The position numbers were made by a program, and so were the translations under genes. Positions 1-6,120 of a stretch of DNA of 6,242 nt are shown one piece after another. The stretch is from contig JAMCZP010000343.1 of the NCBI GenBank assembly GCA_023485185.1, forward strand, positions 1 to 6,242. Reading direction: 5' to 3'. The notes beneath the pieces are model-generated. The model worked only from the letters and a program-made list of their open reading frames with translations, made no database searches and was not told where the DNA came from. Source of the DNA: Gammaproteobacteria bacterium (lineage in GTDB: Bacteria > Pseudomonadota > Gammaproteobacteria > Pseudomonadales > Halomonadaceae). Positions within the stretch are counted from its first letter, which is position 1; every line of letters begins with the position of its first letter.

Positions 1-1
1 A

Positions 2-703
2 ACCAATGGCCGCAAAATCTTCTACGGCATGATGATTACCGAAGGCGTTATCGCCATGATCTGGGCGGCTGCCGCTATGAGTCTTTTTTATGGCGATCAA
101 ACGCTTTCCGACGTATTGGCTGCCGGTGGCCCTGCGGCAGTGGTAAGCGAAGTTTCCACCACTATGCTGGGTGCAGTGGGCGGTACGCTGGCGGTACTGG
201 GCGTTATTGTGTTGCCGATCACCTCAGGTGATACCGCTTTCCGCAGCGCGCGGATGATTATTGCCGACTATATCAAGGTTGACCAAAAGCCGATCGTTAA
301 GCGCATCATGGTTGCTCTGCCGCTGTTTGTGGTCTCCTATGCGCTCACCCACATGGACTTCACGCTGCTGTGGCGCTACTTCTCCTGGGCGAACCAAACC
401 ACCGCTGTAATCGCTCTATGGGTCGGTACCATGTACCTGGTGCTGTCGCGTAAGCCGCACTGGATCACCTCGATTCCTGCCACCTTTATGACCATGGCAA
501 CGTTCACCTACTTAGCCTACGCACCAATTGGTTTTGGCCTGCCGATGCACTTAAGCTATGTGGTGGCGGCACTCGGAACGCTCGTGTGTATCGCGCTGTT
601 TATGAAGCGTGTTCGCCGCTTGAGCCGCACTACCTTTAAAGTTGACGAGCCTGCAGATAATTTTGTGGCAGGTGACGAAGGTTTCGCCACCGTCTCAAAA
701 TAA
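2..703 (+). CDS. cstA: Carbon starvation protein CstA-family transporter, C-terminal part (5' end outside window)
   Basis: The reading frame is already open at base 2 and runs to the TAA at 701-703, giving 233 residues; the start lies upstream of the window. The fragment resembles the C-terminal part of CstA proteins. It opens with a RKIFYGMMITEG stretch and carries the family's highly characteristic ITSGDTAFRS motif at about fragment residues 73-82, followed by MIIADYIKVDQKP and FSWANQTTAVIALW. About five or six hydrophobic membrane segments are visible (roughly residues 12-30, 55-72, 102-116, 128-148, 158-176 and 183-202), which fits the C-terminal CstA_5TM region, and a charged cytoplasmic tail follows. 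Known members are inner-membrane transporters linked to peptide uptake or pyruvate uptake during carbon limitation; which substrate applies here cannot be told. The gene is followed by its own terminator, so it is probably transcribed separately from the ABC operon downstream. Family assignment is firm; substrate is not. Confidence 0.93.
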   Translation, partial: TNGRKIFYGMMITEGVIAMIWAAAAMSLFYGDQTLSDVLAAGGPAAVVSEVSTTMLGAVGGTLAVLGVIVLPITSGDTAFRSARMIIADYIKVDQKPIVKRIMVALPLFVVSYALTHMDFTLLWRYFSWANQTTAVIALWVGTMYLVLSRKPHWITSIPATFMTMATFTYLAYAPIGFGLPMHLSYVVAALGTLVCIALFMKRVRRLSRTTFKVDEPADNFVAGDEGFATVSK

Positions 704-743
704 AGAGCCCTGACCAGGCGCCTAACCCCGCCTAATAGCAATG

Positions 744-771
744 AAGCGCTGATCTTTTCAGCGCTTTTTTT
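744..771 (+). terminator. Intrinsic terminator of cstA
   Basis: A perfect 9-bp stem, AAGCGCTGA (744-752) and TCAGCGCTT (758-766), encloses a 5-nt loop and runs into a run of seven T residues (765-771). It begins 40 nt after the cstA stop codon. There is no matching T-tract on the other strand, so it works in the + direction only. It separates cstA from the ABC transporter operon. Confidence 0.92.
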
Positions 772-828
772 ATGCCTATTGACTGCCCACCCAACGCTTT
801 AACCCACCTCTTTGCATTGGAACTAATA

Positions 829-858
829 TTGCTGCCTTTCATTTAAATGTTATATCAT
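829..858 (+). promoter_or_regulatory. Candidate sigma-70 promoter of the ABC transporter operon
   Basis: TTGCTG (829-834) could serve as a -35 element (3 of 6 to consensus) and TATCAT (853-858) as a -10 element (5 of 6), separated by 18 bp. Transcription would start near 865, leaving a leader of about 50 nt before the preferred ATG at 916. The -10 lies inside the Zur-like palindrome, as expected for a site where a repressor blocks RNA polymerase. The -35 match is weak, so this is tentative. Confidence 0.45.
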
Positions 859-866
859 AACCAATA
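844..866 (+). promoter_or_regulatory. Zur-like operator (zinc uptake regulator box)
   Basis: The core GTTATATCATAAC (849-861) is an inverted repeat, with GTTAT and ATAAC arms around a 3-bp centre. It differs at only one position from the proteobacterial Zur core GTTATA-N-TATAAC. Counting the flanking AAAT on the left side, about 17 of 23 positions agree with the Zur consensus as I recall it from enterobacteria; the right flank is poor. The site sits between the cstA terminator and the first ATPase gene and overlaps the candidate -10, so Zur with bound zinc would be expected to repress the operon. A low-affinity Fur site is the main alternative, but the Fur match in this region is only a half-site. 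Confidence 0.66.
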
Positions 867-901
867 ATGATAGTTGAGTAGCTCAGCAAGAGATAATCTC
901 C

Positions 902-907
902 AAGAGA
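902..907 (+). promoter_or_regulatory. Ribosome binding site deciding the start of the first ATPase
   Basis: AAGAGA lies 8 nt before the ATG at 916. It is too close to the in-frame GTG at 910 (2 nt) and lies downstream of the in-frame TTG at 874. It therefore favours ATG 916 as the start. Confidence 0.6.
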
Positions 908-915
908 TAGTGTCA

Positions 916-1746
916 ATGTATAGCGGCCCCGTGTTATCCGTGCGTGATGTTAATATTCAAATTGGCCGTCAGCAGGTCGTCGATGGGCTCTCTTTCGATG
1001 TCATGCCCGGCGAACGTGTCTGCCTGTTAGGTGCATCTGGGTCGGGGAAATCATTGACTGCAAAGGCGGTGCTGGGTCTTATACCGCCTAATGCTCGGGT
1101 TGAGGGCAGCATATGCATTCAAGGCCGAGAGGTCATCGCGCTTCCTGCCGCCCGTCGACAGACAGAGACGCGTGTCTCGATGGTGTTTCAGGACTCGCTC
1201 TCAGCACTCAACCCTATGGCCACTATTGGTTCCCAACTGCGCGAGCCTTTTCTGCGCCATCATCACCTTTCGCGCAAAGACGCGACCCAAGCTGCTATCG
1301 CCCTGTTAGCGGCGATGCGCTTGCCGGAGCCACAACGGTTAATAAAGCGCACACCCGCCGAGCTTTCCGGCGGGCAGCGTCAGCGGGTCTGCATTGCCCT
1401 AGCGATGGCGTGTAAAACCTCGTTGTTGGTCGCCGACGAGCCTACCACCGCCCTGGATGTAGTGACTCAAGCCCAGGTGCTCAGCACATTACGTGAACAT
1501 ACCGGCAGCACGGGCACCGCCATGCTGTTTATTACTCACGATCTTCACGCTGCATCACAGCTCTGCCAACGAGCAGTGATTATTGAGCGCGGCACCCTGG
1601 TCGAAAGCGGCGACTTAGATACGCTAATCACCTCTCCTCAGCACCCCTTTACCCAGGAGCTGGTCGCCGCCGCCCATAGCGTGCAGCCCGCTGAGCTAAA
1701 TGCTTCTGTCTCTCTTACATCCATCGACTATCGCAAGAGCGCCTAG
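916..1746 (+). CDS. ABC transporter ATP-binding protein, peptide/nickel (DppD/NikD-like) family
   Basis: This is a 276-residue cytoplasmic ATPase that would power import together with the second ATPase. All motifs are intact: Walker A GASGSGKS (39-46), Q-loop VFQDSLSALNPM with Gln92, signature LSGGQRQRV (150-158), Walker B LLVADEP with catalytic Glu175, and the switch histidine in FITHDL (His208). The wording SALNPM and DEPTTALD is typical of the Opp/Dpp/Nik class. The protein is short compared with DppD or OppD (about 325 residues) and close to NikD-sized members, so the long C-terminal oligopeptide/HPY extension is largely missing. A TTG at 874 would add 14 residues, but it starts almost at the predicted transcription start and lacks a Shine-Dalgarno sequence, so ATG 916 is preferred. 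It is the first gene of the operon, behind the Zur-like box. The substrate is not evident from the ATPase. Confidence 0.93.
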   Translation: MYSGPVLSVRDVNIQIGRQQVVDGLSFDVMPGERVCLLGASGSGKSLTAKAVLGLIPPNARVEGSICIQGREVIALPAARRQTETRVSMVFQDSLSALNPMATIGSQLREPFLRHHHLSRKDATQAAIALLAAMRLPEPQRLIKRTPAELSGGQRQRVCIALAMACKTSLLVADEPTTALDVVTQAQVLSTLREHTGSTGTAMLFITHDLHAASQLCQRAVIIERGTLVESGDLDTLITSPQHPFTQELVAAAHSVQPAELNASVSLTSIDYRKSA

Positions 1747-2604
1747 ATGCCAAGCCCAGTACCGTCCGATGCTAGAGAAGCGTTTCTTTCGACACACGGG
1801 TTGAACAAGAGCGTCTCCTTGCCCCGCGAGGTATTTTGGCGAGCGGGTGAGCGTAAGCAAGTCATGAACAATATCGACCTGACGCTTTATCCCGGTGAGC
1901 GAGTGGGCCTCGTGGGGCTATCCGGCTCAGGTAAAACCACGCTGCTGCGCGCACTATTAGCCATTGAAGCCCCTGACAGTGGAAACATCATATGCCAACA
2001 AAAGGACGTGCGCCCCGCCGCTACGGCCAAGCTCAGATGGTTTCGCCGGCTGGTTCAGTACATTCCCCAAGACCCGGCCTCTTCCCTTGACCCTCGGATG
2101 AGCGTTCGCGACTTGGTTGCCGAGCCGCTGATTCGACTGCGCGTCGACTGCAACCCTGAAGAACGCGCCCGAGAAGTATTGGAGCAGGTTGGATTGGATG
2201 CGCCATTTTTGGATCGCCGCCCCCATGAGCTTTCCGGAGGACAAGCCCAGCGAGTCGCTATTGCCCGCGCCATTGCCACTAGGCCGCGCTTTTTATTGGC
2301 AGATGAGCCGCTAAGCGGCCTTGACCTACCGATTCGCGCCCAGGTTATTAACGTGCTTAAAAAACTGTGCGATGAAAGCGGCACCGGTCTACTGATGGTG
2401 TCCCACGATTTAGCAGTGGTGACCAAACTGTGCCAACGCACCTTAGTGATGGATGACGGCAAGATTGTTGAAGACCGCCCTACGGCAGCGTTATGGCGTC
2501 ACCCCCGGCATCCGGTAACGCTTGCGTTAATCAATGCCGTCTCGCAATTGCCCACCTGCGCGCTGCCCAACTGCAATGCAGCTGAGGTAACAGCGCTGGT
2601 GTGA
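1747..2604 (+). CDS. ABC transporter ATP-binding protein, peptide/nickel (DppF/NikE-like) family
   Basis: This 285-residue protein is the second ATPase of the importer. It has Walker A GLSGSGKT (57-64), Q-loop YIPQDPASSLDPRM with Gln108, signature LSGGQAQRV (162-170), Walker B FLLADEP with catalytic Glu187, D-loop SGLD and the switch histidine in VSHDL (His220). The IPQDPASSLDPRMSV stretch marks the DppF/NikE/OppF side of the family, so it should pair with the upstream protein as a heterodimer. The ATG directly follows the TAG of the first ATPase with no spacer, indicating translational coupling and equal amounts of the two. The roughly 35 residues before the ATPase core (to VFWRAGERKQVMNNIDL) are less conserved in style. 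Length is near that of NikE (about 270) and below DppF/OppF (about 330). Both nucleotide-binding proteins appear catalytically complete. Confidence 0.93.
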   Translation: MPSPVPSDAREAFLSTHGLNKSVSLPREVFWRAGERKQVMNNIDLTLYPGERVGLVGLSGSGKTTLLRALLAIEAPDSGNIICQQKDVRPAATAKLRWFRRLVQYIPQDPASSLDPRMSVRDLVAEPLIRLRVDCNPEERAREVLEQVGLDAPFLDRRPHELSGGQAQRVAIARAIATRPRFLLADEPLSGLDLPIRAQVINVLKKLCDESGTGLLMVSHDLAVVTKLCQRTLVMDDGKIVEDRPTAALWRHPRHPVTLALINAVSQLPTCALPNCNAAEVTALV

Positions 2605-2718
2605 AGCCTACATTTTTGATTAACCCATTTTGCTCCTTCAGCACTGGCACACCGCAAGGTTGCTCTGCTTAGCCACTTTTATTACCTACCACGTCACTGA
2701 CTATTAGGAGTCGTTACG
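2605..2718 (+). other. 114-bp intergenic gap inside the operon
   Basis: This gap separates the ATPase pair from the binding-protein gene. I see no convincing terminator or promoter: the best -35-like TTGCTC (2660-2665) has no acceptable -10 at the right distance. It contains no Zur-like palindrome. It ends in a strong ribosome binding site. Only small, weak pairing is visible (TGGC/GCCA around GCAA/TTGC). It could be a site of mRNA processing that lets the binding protein be made in excess, but nothing in the sequence proves this. Confidence 0.5.
2706..2710 (+). promoter_or_regulatory. Strong ribosome binding site of the substrate-binding protein
   Basis: AGGAG lies 8 nt before the ATG at 2719. 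It is the best Shine-Dalgarno sequence in the operon, in line with the high expression usually needed for a periplasmic binding protein. Confidence 0.8.
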
Positions 2719-4233
2719 ATGTTACGCCGCTCGCTTCGCCTGTCTCTGCCCGTTGCCCTTGCCACACCTCTTTTGCTTGCTGGCTGTTTTGATGAGCAGC
2801 GCGATACCAGCACCTCCGAATCAGGCGAGCGGATTAGCGTAGCTATGCTACAGCCGCCGCGCTCTGGTTTAACACCGCTTTCCGATGATGCCTTTAAACT
2901 CTCCCGCTGGAGCACCGCGGAGACGCTGATTCGCCTGGACACCAACAGCGACCCTCAGCCTTTCCTGGCCACAGAATGGGAACAGCTGGACGCCAACACC
3001 TGGCGCTTTGTGATTCGCGACGATGTGACGTTTCACGATGGCAGCGCGCTAACTGCCCAAAACGTCGCCAATTCTCTTACCGCCGCTACTCAAGCCGCCC
3101 CTAAGCCGAGAATTTTAGATGGCGTGAACATGACCATCGAAGCCGATGGTGATAACGCAGTGATTGTACGCACGGAAGTAGCAGACCCACTGATCCCCAA
3201 CCGCCTTTCAAGCCCACAGTTGGCCATTCTTGCCGCCAGCGCTTACGGCGAAGATGGAAGAATTAACCCCATAGAAGCAGGCACCGGCCCCTTTGTATTA
3301 AAAGAGATCAACGGCACTACCAGCGCTCGACTAGACCGTTTTGATGACTACTGGGGCGAGCCCGCTGCGATAGCCGGCATTGATGCCGATTACGTGCCCG
3401 ATGGCACTGCCCGGGGGGCAGCTTTGAGAACCGGCTCGGCCGATGTGGTTGAAGCCATCCCTGTATCTCAAGTAGCTCTGCTCGACCCCGAGTTAGTCTT
3501 TGAGGTGCCTATGCCACGCACCAATACGCTTTACCTGAACACTGAAAAAGGCCCGATGACCGACCCTGGGTTACGCGCCGCGGTACGTGAAGCCATTGAT
3601 CGATCAGCCATTGTGAATACCGTTTACGAAGGCCGCGCAGATATCGCCGAGGGGCTACTGGGACCAGCTCTGGCCTGGGCAGGCGACTTGCGAACTGCAC
3701 TTGAAGAGCGTACCGAACCTAGCGAGCCAAACGGCACGGAAATTACGCTAGCCACCTTTACCGATCGCGCCGAGCTTCCCGAAGTGGCTGTTCTGCTTGA
3801 GCAACAGCTCACCCGTGCAGGCTTCACTGTTAACCAGGAAGTGCGTGAATACGCGCATATAGAAGCTGATGCACTGGCGGGCCAGTTCGACGCTTTTATT
3901 CTCTCTCGTGCCACTGTTCTAGATTCTGGCGACCCGGTGGCCTATATGTTTAGCGACTTCGCCTGCGCAGGCTCATTCAATATCGCCCAGTTATGTGAAC
4001 CCGCCGTCGATGAAGCCCTAGCTAATGCCGCTGTACTGCCTACAGGTGACGAGCGCCGTCAGGCAATTATCGACGCTGAAGCGGCCATTTTACGCACTGA
4101 TGCGGCGATTCCCATGCTCCATGAGCGGGTTATTCAAGGCGAATCAGCGCGGGTTTCGAATGCCGAACGCGACCCGCGCGAGCGCGTGTTGATTACTGAA
4201 AAAACGGCTATCGACGACGATAGTGAGTCTTAA
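2719..4233 (+). CDS. Family 5 extracellular solute-binding lipoprotein of a peptide/nickel-type ABC importer
   Basis: This 504-residue binding protein would capture substrate in the periplasm and deliver it to the fused permease. A lipoprotein signal peptide is clear: basic MLRRSLR, a hydrophobic stretch, and the lipobox LLAGC with Cys23 as the lipidated residue. Position +2 is Phe, which in E. coli tests of the sorting rule is compatible with retention in the inner membrane. The mature part has the SBP_bac_5 pattern: AETLIRLD (67-74), LATEWEQLDANTWRFVIRD (83-101), TFHDGSALTAQNVANSL (104-120), GTGPFVLKE (188-196) and GDPVAYMFSDF (404-414). Cys416 and Cys426 are the only cysteines in the mature part besides Cys23 and could form a disulfide. 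The length is normal for NikA/DppA/OppA relatives. There is no histidine-rich metal loop, so metal binding is not evident; the ligand could be a peptide, a metal chelate or another small molecule. The C-terminus is acidic (DDDSES). Confidence 0.92.
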   Translation: MLRRSLRLSLPVALATPLLLAGCFDEQRDTSTSESGERISVAMLQPPRSGLTPLSDDAFKLSRWSTAETLIRLDTNSDPQPFLATEWEQLDANTWRFVIRDDVTFHDGSALTAQNVANSLTAATQAAPKPRILDGVNMTIEADGDNAVIVRTEVADPLIPNRLSSPQLAILAASAYGEDGRINPIEAGTGPFVLKEINGTTSARLDRFDDYWGEPAAIAGIDADYVPDGTARGAALRTGSADVVEAIPVSQVALLDPELVFEVPMPRTNTLYLNTEKGPMTDPGLRAAVREAIDRSAIVNTVYEGRADIAEGLLGPALAWAGDLRTALEERTEPSEPNGTEITLATFTDRAELPEVAVLLEQQLTRAGFTVNQEVREYAHIEADALAGQFDAFILSRATVLDSGDPVAYMFSDFACAGSFNIAQLCEPAVDEALANAAVLPTGDERRQAIIDAEAAILRTDAAIPMLHERVIQGESARVSNAERDPRERVLITEKTAIDDDSES

Positions 4234-4236
4234 AGG
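4232..4236 (+). promoter_or_regulatory. Ribosome binding site deciding the permease start
   Basis: AAAGG overlaps the stop codon of the binding-protein gene and lies 10 nt before the ATG at 4247. It supports ATG 4247 rather than the in-frame GTG at 4223, which would begin inside the upstream gene without a good Shine-Dalgarno sequence. Confidence 0.55.
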
Positions 4237-4246
4237 TACTCAGCAC

Positions 4247-6016
4247 ATGAGAACCGCAACACGGCTACGGCTGCGACTTTGGCGCAGTTTGCGCATAGAG
4301 CCTTTTATTCCGCTGCTCTCACGCCTGGTAACGTTAGCCAGTGTGATCGTGCTGGTCGGGCTACTGCCGTGGTTATCTGGCAGGGATCCCGCTCTGAGCA
4401 TTTTGCGGGCGCGCTCCGCTGAACAGGAAGCTACCCCCGAGGTGCTGGCTGCTATCAGAGCCCAGCTTGGCCTGGATCTTGGTCCTTTTGAGAAGCTGCA
4501 AAGCTGGCTGATGGGGCTGCTGCAGGGCGATGCGGGAAACTCCTGGATTTCCGGCGCGCCCGTGCTGCCGGGCATGCTAAGAAGTGCCCAGGTCTCGCTG
4601 ACACTCATGAGTTTCGGCATGCTGGTGGCGGTGATTACCGCCACGCTGATCTGTGTGCCGGTTGTTCGCCGTGGCTTGAATGGCCAGGTCAGCCGCTCAT
4701 CCGGGGCAATGGGCGCCGCGCTGATAGCACTTCCCGAATTCTTACTTGCTTCGATACTGCTGGTAGTATTTGCCGCTTGGCTGAACTGGCTGCCACCTTA
4801 CGGCTGGCGGGGTTTCAGCTACGTGGTACTGCCTGCTTTTGCGTTGGGGCTTCCAGCGGGCGGCCTGTTAGGGCGTTTGTTTAGCGATGGCCTTTCAGCC
4901 ACTTTTACCGAACGCTGGGTCGCTACCTGGAACGTGGCTGGCTTCTCCCGCAACCGGATTACCCTGGCAGTACTGCGCCGTACGCTACCCAGTCTAATGC
5001 CTCAAGTTGGCATGGTAATGGTAGCCCTTACCGGCGGTGCGATAGCCGTGGAGCAGGTGTTTTCAATTCCTGGTCTTGGCCGAGCAACCCTGGGTGCGGC
5101 ATCCGCCCAGGATATGCCTGCCCTGCAAACCGGTATTCTTATTCTGCTGCTTATTGCCATTGCGCTTGGAAGCTTGGCCAACATTGCCCGCGTATTGCTG
5201 CTAGGCCGTGCCTTCAGGCTTGGCGTTCTGCCGGTAGCGCATAACGAGCAGAATGTTCAGCGTTGTGCGTGGATCGTTCCCGTTACCGCTGCTGTGCTGC
5301 TGTTTATACTGATCGTGGCGGGGATAACGCGCGATCCATTTAACTCCGCTTTTATGCGTTTGGAGCCGCCGAGTTTGGCGCTACCACTGGGTGCTGACGG
5401 TACAGGGCGCGATATTTTGGCGCGGGTAGCACACGGCGCGCTGTTCACCATGGGCATGGCTTCGGTAGTGGTACTCTTTTCGCTGCTATTAGGATTGCTG
5501 ATTGGCCTGGCACCCAGGCTAGCCACTGGCCCTATTGAAATCACCAAGGCAACACCGCCGACTATTGCAGGGCTGATTGTCGCGGGCCTAATGGGGCCAA
5601 GCACCAGCGGCGCGATCATTGCGGTGTCTGCCGTCGCCTGGGCACCACTTGCTGCTCACACGGCAGCGCTGGTGGCTGAAGTCAAAGCCCAGCCCCATGT
5701 GCGCATTACGCCAATGCTGGGAGTGGGTCATTTTCGTTTGATGAGCCGCTACATACTGCCGGCCGTATTTGGCCCGGTGTTTCGCCATGCCATGCTGCGC
5801 TTACCGGGCGTCGCGCTTGCTTTGGCAGCGCTAGGCTTTCTCGGCCTTGGGCCACGCCCGCCTTCGCCGGAGTGGGGGCTGATACTCGCTGAAGGCATGC
5901 CCTATATCGAGCGGGCACCCTGGGCAGTGCTGATACCTGCCTTAGCGCTAATCTTGCTATCGGTATTGGCAGTATCGCTTTCCAGCATGGTGGGCGCTTC
6001 CACACGAACCCAATAG
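4247..6016 (+). CDS. Fused ABC importer permease (DppB/NikB-like half joined to DppC/NikC-like half)
   Basis: This 589-residue inner-membrane protein carries both permease subunits of a peptide/nickel-type importer in one chain. The N-terminal half (about 1-320) has DppB features: a first membrane segment near 26-42, the periplasmic LRAQLGLD-type stretch (IRAQLGLDLGPFEKL, 70-84), QGDAGNSWISGAPV (93-106), a degenerate EAA coupling loop around ERWVATWNVAGFSRNRI (222-238), and VEQVFSIPGLGRATL (268-282). A hydrophilic linker (about 321-341) leads into a DppC-like half with LGADGTGRDILARV (381-394), a coupling loop near LGVGHFRLMSRYILP (491-505), and a typical end, PEWGLILAEGMPYIERAPW (541-559). 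About eleven or twelve membrane segments are visible; six in the first half would leave the linker in the cytoplasm, where both joined ends belong. Normally these are two genes of about 300 codons each. The ATG is 13 nt after the stop of the binding-protein gene. The GTG at 4223 would add eight residues. Confidence 0.92.
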   Translation: MRTATRLRLRLWRSLRIEPFIPLLSRLVTLASVIVLVGLLPWLSGRDPALSILRARSAEQEATPEVLAAIRAQLGLDLGPFEKLQSWLMGLLQGDAGNSWISGAPVLPGMLRSAQVSLTLMSFGMLVAVITATLICVPVVRRGLNGQVSRSSGAMGAALIALPEFLLASILLVVFAAWLNWLPPYGWRGFSYVVLPAFALGLPAGGLLGRLFSDGLSATFTERWVATWNVAGFSRNRITLAVLRRTLPSLMPQVGMVMVALTGGAIAVEQVFSIPGLGRATLGAASAQDMPALQTGILILLLIAIALGSLANIARVLLLGRAFRLGVLPVAHNEQNVQRCAWIVPVTAAVLLFILIVAGITRDPFNSAFMRLEPPSLALPLGADGTGRDILARVAHGALFTMGMASVVVLFSLLLGLLIGLAPRLATGPIEITKATPPTIAGLIVAGLMGPSTSGAIIAVSAVAWAPLAAHTAALVAEVKAQPHVRITPMLGVGHFRLMSRYILPAVFGPVFRHAMLRLPGVALALAALGFLGLGPRPPSPEWGLILAEGMPYIERAPWAVLIPALALILLSVLAVSLSSMVGASTRTQ

Positions 6017-6045
6017 GTGAAATCCTGGCAAAAGCCGCTCAAAAA

Positions 6046-6074
6046 AATACCCCCGAAGTGTCTTCGGGGGTATT
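6046..6074 (-). terminator. Intrinsic terminator of bacterioferritin, possibly shared by the ABC operon
   Basis: A perfect 13-bp stem, AATACCCCCGAAG (6046-6058) and CTTCGGGGGTATT (6062-6074), has a 3-nt loop. Read on the minus strand, it is followed by a run of T residues (complement of the A-run at 6041-6047), making it a strong terminator for the bacterioferritin gene. Read on the + strand, the hairpin lies 29 nt after the permease stop but is followed only by GAATGAT, so termination of the ABC operon here would be weaker. Confidence 0.9.
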
Positions 6075-6120
6075 GAATGATCCACTAATGGTCAGCGAAC
6101 GGACATCAATAAATAGATGC

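Noticed and set aside
556..741. Minus-strand open frame over the end of cstA and its 3' region
   Set aside because: It is mostly antisense to a conserved membrane protein and has no recognisable domain. Its upstream (minus-strand) side lies next to the cstA terminator with no promoter seen.
862..880. Possible Fur box around AATAATGATAG next to the Zur-like site
   Set aside because: Only the left half agrees with the Fur consensus (about 10 of 19 positions); the right half shows no symmetry. The neighbouring Zur-type palindrome is a much better match.
1091..1415. Two short + strand open frames overlapping the first ATPase in other phases
   Set aside because: They overlap Walker A to signature-motif coding sequence of a clear ABC ATPase, have no ribosome binding site and no family resemblance.
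2055..2462. 135-codon open frame on the minus strand inside the second ATPase
   Set aside because: It lies wholly within a gene with intact ATPase motifs, has no recognisable domain and reflects the third-position bias of the sense gene. The other antisense frames within the operon (for example 3624-3914, 4240-4644, 5257-5619 and 5706-6005) were dismissed for the same reason.
2660..2687. Internal promoter upstream of the binding-protein gene
   Set aside because: TTGCTC resembles a -35, but the correctly spaced hexamer is a poor -10 (two of six matches).
5200..5290. Hidden start of a separate DppC-like gene, or a frameshift joining two permease genes
   Set aside because: The frame is continuous through a plausible hydrophilic linker, with no stop in that frame, no Shine-Dalgarno plus ATG pair near the start of the second half and no break in codon style. 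A genuine fusion is the simpler reading.
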